This document shows, piece after piece, positions 59,769 through 64,000 of a stretch of 64,000 nt of DNA. Position 1 is the first letter of the stretch, and each line of letters opens with the position of its first letter. This DNA comes from Solimicrobium sp040544425. Lineage in GTDB: Bacteria > Pseudomonadota > Gammaproteobacteria > Burkholderiales > Burkholderiaceae_D. The notes below the pieces were generated by a model. It searched no databases. It had not been told where the DNA came from and saw only the letters and a program-made list of their open reading frames with translations. Where the stretch lies: the NCBI GenBank assembly GCA_040544425.1, contig JBEONO010000001.1:1-64000 (forward strand). The letters are read 5' to 3'. The position numbers were made by a program, and so were the translations under genes.

Positions 59769-62183
59769 ATGCATACACAACTGTGCTCCCGGTCTGCCCT
59801 GCTGGTCATGGTTTCATGGATGGTGGCCTCAAGCGCCATTGCGCAGGATTCCACGCGTCAGTTTCAGGGCGCGGTCGACACCGGCAGCGTGCTGAAATTG
59901 CGCACCAGTGATGGCACCTACCTCATCAAGCCCTACAACGACAAAATAATTGAAACCACGTTTCTGCCCGATGGCGATCCGCGCCAGCCGGATTCACACG
60001 CGGTAGTCCTGCAGCCGCTGGCAGTGCACACCAGGTTCACGGAGGATGCCGCGACGTTGGTGTATGCCACGCCCGGTATTAGCGTGACTGTCAGCAAACA
60101 ACCTTTCAAGATCAGCTACAGCTATCGCGGAAAATATCTGACCTCGGAAAAAGACGGCTATGTCCGCGACCAACGCGGCGAGACCATCAGCTTCAATCTG
60201 GATTCGTCAGAAGCATTGTATGGTGCTGGGGCTCGCGCCCTGGGCATGGACCGGCGCGGCAATCGTCTGCCTTTATACAACAAGGCGCACTACGGTTATG
60301 AAGATCATTCCACGCAGATGAATTTTTCCATTCCGTTGATTTTTTCCTCGAAGCTGTACGGCATTCATTTTGACAATGCACCGATCGGATTTCTGGACCT
60401 CGACAGCCGGCATAACAATACGCTCACTTACGAAACCATCAGTGGCCGAAAAACCTATCAGGTGATTGCTGCTGACAGCTGGCCCGATCTGGTTGCTGCA
60501 TACACCGATCTGACTGGCCGACAACCCCTGATCCCGCGCTGGGCGCTGGGCAATTTCGCCAGCCGGTTCGGCTACCACAGCGCCAAAGAAGCGCGCTCGA
60601 TTGTGGATCAGTTTGCCGCAAATCAGATTCCGCTTGATGCGATTATTTTTGATCTGTACTGGTTTGGCAAAGAGATCAAAGGCACGATGGGCAATCTGGA
60701 ATTTGATGCCGATAATTTTCCCGAGCCTGAAAAAATGATCAAACAATTTGCGGATCAGGGCATCAAAACCATCCTGATTACCGAGCCGTTTATTTTGACC
60801 AGTTCCAAAAAATGGGATGAAGCGGTACAAAAGAAAATCCTCGCCACCGACAAAAATGGTCAGCCCTTTACCTATGAGTTTTATTTTGGGCACACCGGTC
60901 TGATCGACATTTTCGATCCGGCAGGCGAGACCTGGTTCTGGAACATCTACAAAAAATATGCCGGGATGGGCGTGGCCGGTTGGTGGGGTGATCTGGGTGA
61001 GCCGGAAGTGCATCCGTCCGATTTGCAGCACAAGACTGGCAGCGCCGATCAGGTCCACAATATTTATGGACACAACTGGGCCAGGCTGATTGCTGATGGC
61101 TACAAAAAAGATTTTCCTCTGCAAAGACCGTTTATTCTGATGCGCTCCGGCTATTCCGGATCGCAGCGCTTTGGCATGATCCCGTGGTCGGGCGACGTCA
61201 ATCGCACCTGGGGCGGTTTGCAGTCGCAACCGGAAATCGCCCTGCAGATGGGCATGCAGGGTTTGGGGTATATGCATTCGGATCTGGGCGGCTTTGCCGG
61301 TGCCAATCTGGACAATGAACTGTATGCGCGCTGGTTGCAGTACGGCGTGTTTCAACCCATTTTCAGGCCGCATGCCCAGGAAGAAGTGGCGGCTGAACCG
61401 GTGTTGCGCGACGCGCCGACCATGCAACTGGCCAAGACCGCAATCGAATTGCGCTATCGAATGCTGCCCTACAATTACACGCTGGCGTTTGAGAATGCCC
61501 GGCTTGGACAGCCGCTGATGCGCCCGCTGTTTTTTGAGGAACCCCAAAACCGCGCGCTCGCCGGTGTTTCAGATAGCTATTTGTGGGGACATGAATTTCT
61601 GGTTAAACCCATTCTGCATGCCGGTGTGAAGGATATCCCGGTGTATTTCCCGGCGCATGCCAACTGGTTTGATTTTTACAGCGATCAACGCTACCAGGCC
61701 GGCAGCACCCAGACGGTCGCCGTGGTGCCGGATCACATCCCGGTTTTTGTACGCGGTGGCGCTTTCGTCCCGCTGATTGCGCTGATCCAGAACACCGAAA
61801 AATATTCGACCAAGAATCTGGATCTGCATTTTTATGCCGACCCGGCAGTACCCGTCAGTTCCGGTCAGCTGTATGACGACGATGGAAAAACCCCCGATGC
61901 GTTTCAAAAAGGTGAGTATGCACTGCTGCAATTTCACAGTACCATGCGTCACGCGCAACTGGTCATTTCTGTCGATACTAAAAACGGTGTTCATTATCAG
62001 GCCAGCGACAGAAGCATTACCTTCCATATTCATAATCTGTCAGAAAAACCGAAGCAGGTTTTGCTTGATGGCAGGCAGCCAGTCAATGTTCAATGGGATG
62101 ACGAAAAACATATTCTGGCCGTGACCGCTTCAGTGGATAAATCACTGCCTGCCAGGCTGACGATCAGCCTGACTGCGCGCTAA
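59769..62183 (+). CDS. Exported GH31 alpha-glucosidase
   Basis: The 804-residue protein has a signal peptide (MVSWMVASSAIAQ) and a GH31 fold. An N-terminal beta domain is followed by the barrel with FDLYWFGKEIKG. The nucleophile is D408 in GWWGDLGEPEVHP, the likely acid/base is D476 in WSGDVNRTW, and HSDLGGFAG lies at about 503-511. C-terminal beta domains follow. It removes glucose from the non-reducing end of malto-oligosaccharides in the periplasm, similar to SusB-type function. It is tightly coupled to the GH13 gene. Confidence 0.92.
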   Translation: MHTQLCSRSALLVMVSWMVASSAIAQDSTRQFQGAVDTGSVLKLRTSDGTYLIKPYNDKIIETTFLPDGDPRQPDSHAVVLQPLAVHTRFTEDAATLVYATPGISVTVSKQPFKISYSYRGKYLTSEKDGYVRDQRGETISFNLDSSEALYGAGARALGMDRRGNRLPLYNKAHYGYEDHSTQMNFSIPLIFSSKLYGIHFDNAPIGFLDLDSRHNNTLTYETISGRKTYQVIAADSWPDLVAAYTDLTGRQPLIPRWALGNFASRFGYHSAKEARSIVDQFAANQIPLDAIIFDLYWFGKEIKGTMGNLEFDADNFPEPEKMIKQFADQGIKTILITEPFILTSSKKWDEAVQKKILATDKNGQPFTYEFYFGHTGLIDIFDPAGETWFWNIYKKYAGMGVAGWWGDLGEPEVHPSDLQHKTGSADQVHNIYGHNWARLIADGYKKDFPLQRPFILMRSGYSGSQRFGMIPWSGDVNRTWGGLQSQPEIALQMGMQGLGYMHSDLGGFAGANLDNELYARWLQYGVFQPIFRPHAQEEVAAEPVLRDAPTMQLAKTAIELRYRMLPYNYTLAFENARLGQPLMRPLFFEEPQNRALAGVSDSYLWGHEFLVKPILHAGVKDIPVYFPAHANWFDFYSDQRYQAGSTQTVAVVPDHIPVFVRGGAFVPLIALIQNTEKYSTKNLDLHFYADPAVPVSSGQLYDDDGKTPDAFQKGEYALLQFHSTMRHAQLVISVDTKNGVHYQASDRSITFHIHNLSEKPKQVLLDGRQPVNVQWDDEKHILAVTASVDKSLPARLTISLTAR

Positions 62184-62202
62184 CCTTTCGAATGACGACA
62201 AC

Positions 62203-63216
62203 GTGGCCATCAATCTAAAAGACCTTGCCAAAGAATTGGGCATCTCCGAGACCACCGTCAGCCGTGCGCTGAACGGTTATCCGGAAGTCAGCGCCAAAAC
62301 GCGCGACCGGGTGCTGGCGGCGGCCAAGCTGGCCGGCTATCGTCCCAATCCGATGGCGCGCAGCCTGGCATCGGGCCGCACGAATGTCGTCGGCATCATT
62401 CATCCGCTGCAAAATGAACTGGCCGATCCGATGTTTATGCAGATTGTCGGCGGGATGGCCGAGGCGCTGGAAACCAGGCAGATGGATTTGATTATTGCCC
62501 CGGTCTCGGAAGCCAATGAATTGCGTGCCTATCAGCATATGGTGAATGGTCGGCGCGTTGACGGGCTGATTGTGTCGCGCACTCGTTTATATGATGAACG
62601 GGTTGCCTATCTGGCCAATCAGGGTTTGCCGTTCGTGGCGCACGGACGTACCCGCGTCAATGAACAACATGCCTGGTTTGATTACGACAATGAATCCGGA
62701 ATGCGTCTGGCGGTGGAACATATTCTAAAGCATGGCCATCGGCGCGTCGGCCTGATCAGTGCGCCGCTCGACATGAATTTTGCCCGGCAGCGTTTTGACA
62801 GTTTCAAATTGACGCTGCAACAGGCCGGTCTGACACCCAATCCCGATCACCTGATCGATGGCGTCAACGACCGGCGCAGCGGTTATCTCGCGATGCAGCA
62901 ATTGCTGGGCGGGACCTTCCCACCGACGGCGGTGATTGTCGACAATCACATGTCAGGTGTCGGCGCGATGCGTGCCTTGCTGGATGTCGGTGTGCGGGTC
63001 GGAAAAAATATGTCGCTGATTGTCTGGGGCCGGATGGAAGACTCGATTGCCGGGCACAACGTCACGACCATCGAACATCCGGATCCCGACAAGGCCGGTA
63101 TCAAGATGGTTGAGATGCTGCTCGAATTACAGAATGGCACCGACCCGGCGCAGCTGCAGGAACTCTGGCAGCCGGTACTGTTACCAGGAAATTCCGTAGG
63201 CCGCGTCAGCGGTTGA
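62203..63216 (+). CDS. LacI-family repressor of the sugar locus
   Basis: The 337-residue regulator begins INLKDLAKELGISETTVSRALNGYPEVSAKTRDRV, the LacI HTH with hinge helix (PNPMARSLASGRTN). A periplasmic-binding-protein-like effector domain with VVGIIHPLQNELADP follows. It should bind the GCGCTT palindromes before the TonB-receptor gene and respond to maltose or a maltodextrin. The start is a GTG at 62203, as the nearby ATG is out of frame. It sits between the glycosidase genes, so it may be co-transcribed with them. Confidence 0.92.
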   Translation: MAINLKDLAKELGISETTVSRALNGYPEVSAKTRDRVLAAAKLAGYRPNPMARSLASGRTNVVGIIHPLQNELADPMFMQIVGGMAEALETRQMDLIIAPVSEANELRAYQHMVNGRRVDGLIVSRTRLYDERVAYLANQGLPFVAHGRTRVNEQHAWFDYDNESGMRLAVEHILKHGHRRVGLISAPLDMNFARQRFDSFKLTLQQAGLTPNPDHLIDGVNDRRSGYLAMQQLLGGTFPPTAVIVDNHMSGVGAMRALLDVGVRVGKNMSLIVWGRMEDSIAGHNVTTIEHPDPDKAGIKMVEMLLELQNGTDPAQLQELWQPVLLPGNSVGRVSG

Positions 63217-63250
63217 TCGTTTTTGTTTAATCTAAATTTTGTGAGTATTC

Positions 63251-64000
63251 ATGTCAGACCTACCAGCACCAGCTGTAAACAATAATTCGCTGTCATCACA
63301 AGCCGATGACTGGTGGCGTGACGCAGTAATTTATCAGATCTATCCGCGCAGTTTTCTCGACACCAATGGCGATGGCATCGGCGACCTGGCGGGCATCAGC
63401 TCGAAGCTGGACTATATTGCCGCGCTGGGTGTCGATATCATCTGGATCTCGCCGTTCTTCCTGTCACCCATGGCCGACTTTGGCTACGATGTGGCCGACT
63501 ATTGCGATGTTGATCCGATGTTCGGCGCGCTGGCTGATTTTGATGGTCTGGTTCAACGTGCCCATGCCCTGGGTTTGAAAGTCATTATCGATCAGGTCCT
63601 GTCGCACAGTTCCGACAAGCACCCCTGGTTTATCGAAAGTCGTCAGAGTCGCGACAACCCCAAAGCCGACTGGTATGTGTGGGTCGATCCGCAACCGGAC
63701 GGCACGCCGCCGAACAACTGGCTGTCGATCTTCGGCGGCCCGGCCTGGCAATGGGACAGCCGCCGCCGTCAATATTATTTCCACAATTTCCTGACCAGTC
63801 AGCCGGATCTGAATTTCCATCAGCCTGCGGTGCAGCAGGCGCATCTGGACAATATGCGCTTCTGGCTGGAACGCGGCGTCGATGGCTTCCGGATCGATGC
63901 CTGCATTTTTCACTTTCACGACCAGCAGTTGCGCAGCAATCCGCCGGCCGCCAAACAAAATACTGTCAGCGTGGCAGAGTCCAATCCTTACGGCCTGCAG
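63251..64000 (+). CDS. Cytoplasmic GH13 alpha-glucosidase, cut by the window end
   Basis: The first 250 residues are present and the reading frame is open at base 64000. It has no signal peptide, so it acts in the cytoplasm. The GH13 motifs are WWRDAVIYQIYPRSFLDTNGDGIGDLAGI, SPFFLSPMADFGYDVADY, VLSHSSDKHPWFIES and the nucleophile D216 in GVDGFRIDACI. These match the oligo-1,6-glucosidase/alpha-glucosidase group. It likely splits imported maltose or isomaltose to glucose. It begins 34 bases after the LacI gene, in the same direction. Confidence 0.9.
   Translation, partial: MSDLPAPAVNNNSLSSQADDWWRDAVIYQIYPRSFLDTNGDGIGDLAGISSKLDYIAALGVDIIWISPFFLSPMADFGYDVADYCDVDPMFGALADFDGLVQRAHALGLKVIIDQVLSHSSDKHPWFIESRQSRDNPKADWYVWVDPQPDGTPPNNWLSIFGGPAWQWDSRRRQYYFHNFLTSQPDLNFHQPAVQQAHLDNMRFWLERGVDGFRIDACIFHFHDQQLRSNPPAAKQNTVSVAESNPYGLQ

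Noticed and set aside
63251..64000. The last GH13 as a truncated pseudogene
   Set aside because: The frame is open to the last base with intact motifs, so the truncation is only the window edge.

Overview
The window looks like chromosome of a betaproteobacterium of the order Burkholderiales, most likely an Oxalobacteraceae-type organism. The gene neighbourhoods support this: thiL-pgpA, radC facing fkpB-ispH next to rpmB-rpmG, a DUF2844-DUF3443 pair, livHMGF, and an SOS-driven imuA-imuB-dnaE2 cassette. Base composition looks moderate (roughly half G+C by eye), low for the order. I see no rRNA, tRNA, CRISPR array, insertion sequence or prophage. All family names rest on motif recognition, since no database search was possible.

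Region by region. 1-5.5 kb: thiamine-phosphate and phosphatidylglycerol enzymes, then a leftward group of a spermidine-synthase-like protein, an orphan GspE/PilB-type ATPase and a small exported protein, then a DUF962 membrane protein. 5.5-8 kb: a glycine-zipper lipoprotein and htpG, sharing one bidirectional terminator. 8-12.6 kb: a MocR-type PLP regulator divergent from a threonine/serine dehydratase-like enzyme, a RidA-family protein and an aminotransferase, which reads as one amino-acid catabolic module. 12.6-20.7 kb: mostly poorly characterised genes (DUF2867, DUF2844/DUF3443, metallophosphoesterase, YiiX-like hydrolase, a large DUF349 protein, a stand-alone receiver). 20.7-30.7 kb: an SDR dehydrogenase behind an ACGT-type palindrome, patatin, purN, rsmB-like, mscS-like, a desaturase, rpmBG, radC, fkpB and ispH.

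30.7-39 kb: livHMGF without a binding-protein gene but with a possible leader-peptide/hairpin region, a GNAT enzyme, a SRAP protein, and a secreted M3 peptidase with a near-consensus promoter. 38.2-41.7 kb: a two-component island with a soluble histidine kinase, an HTH-receiver protein and a hybrid kinase. 41.7-49.3 kb: a gene remnant, then hipBA divergent from imuA-imuB-dnaE2. Their shared intergenic region carries three equally spaced palindromes next to hipB and one consensus LexA box next to imuA. 49.3-51.2 kb: a large inverted repeat beside a HicB remnant, then DUF1801, SRPBCC and ArsR genes. 51.2-52.8 kb: DUF2127 and a PHB-depolymerase-like esterase.

53.1-64 kb: a maltodextrin-type utilisation locus. 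It holds a TonB-dependent receptor behind two LacI-type palindromes, an SLC45/MalY-like MFS transporter, an exported cyclomaltodextrinase-like GH13, an exported GH31 alpha-glucosidase, a LacI regulator and the start of a cytoplasmic GH13 glucosidase cut by the window edge. The implied route is outer-membrane uptake, periplasmic trimming, inner-membrane import, then cytoplasmic hydrolysis under LacI control.

The most interesting unexplained signals are the hipBA/imu control region, the paired inverted repeats at 49.5 and 57.7 kb, the HicB remnant, the HTH-receiver two-component island, and the liv leader.
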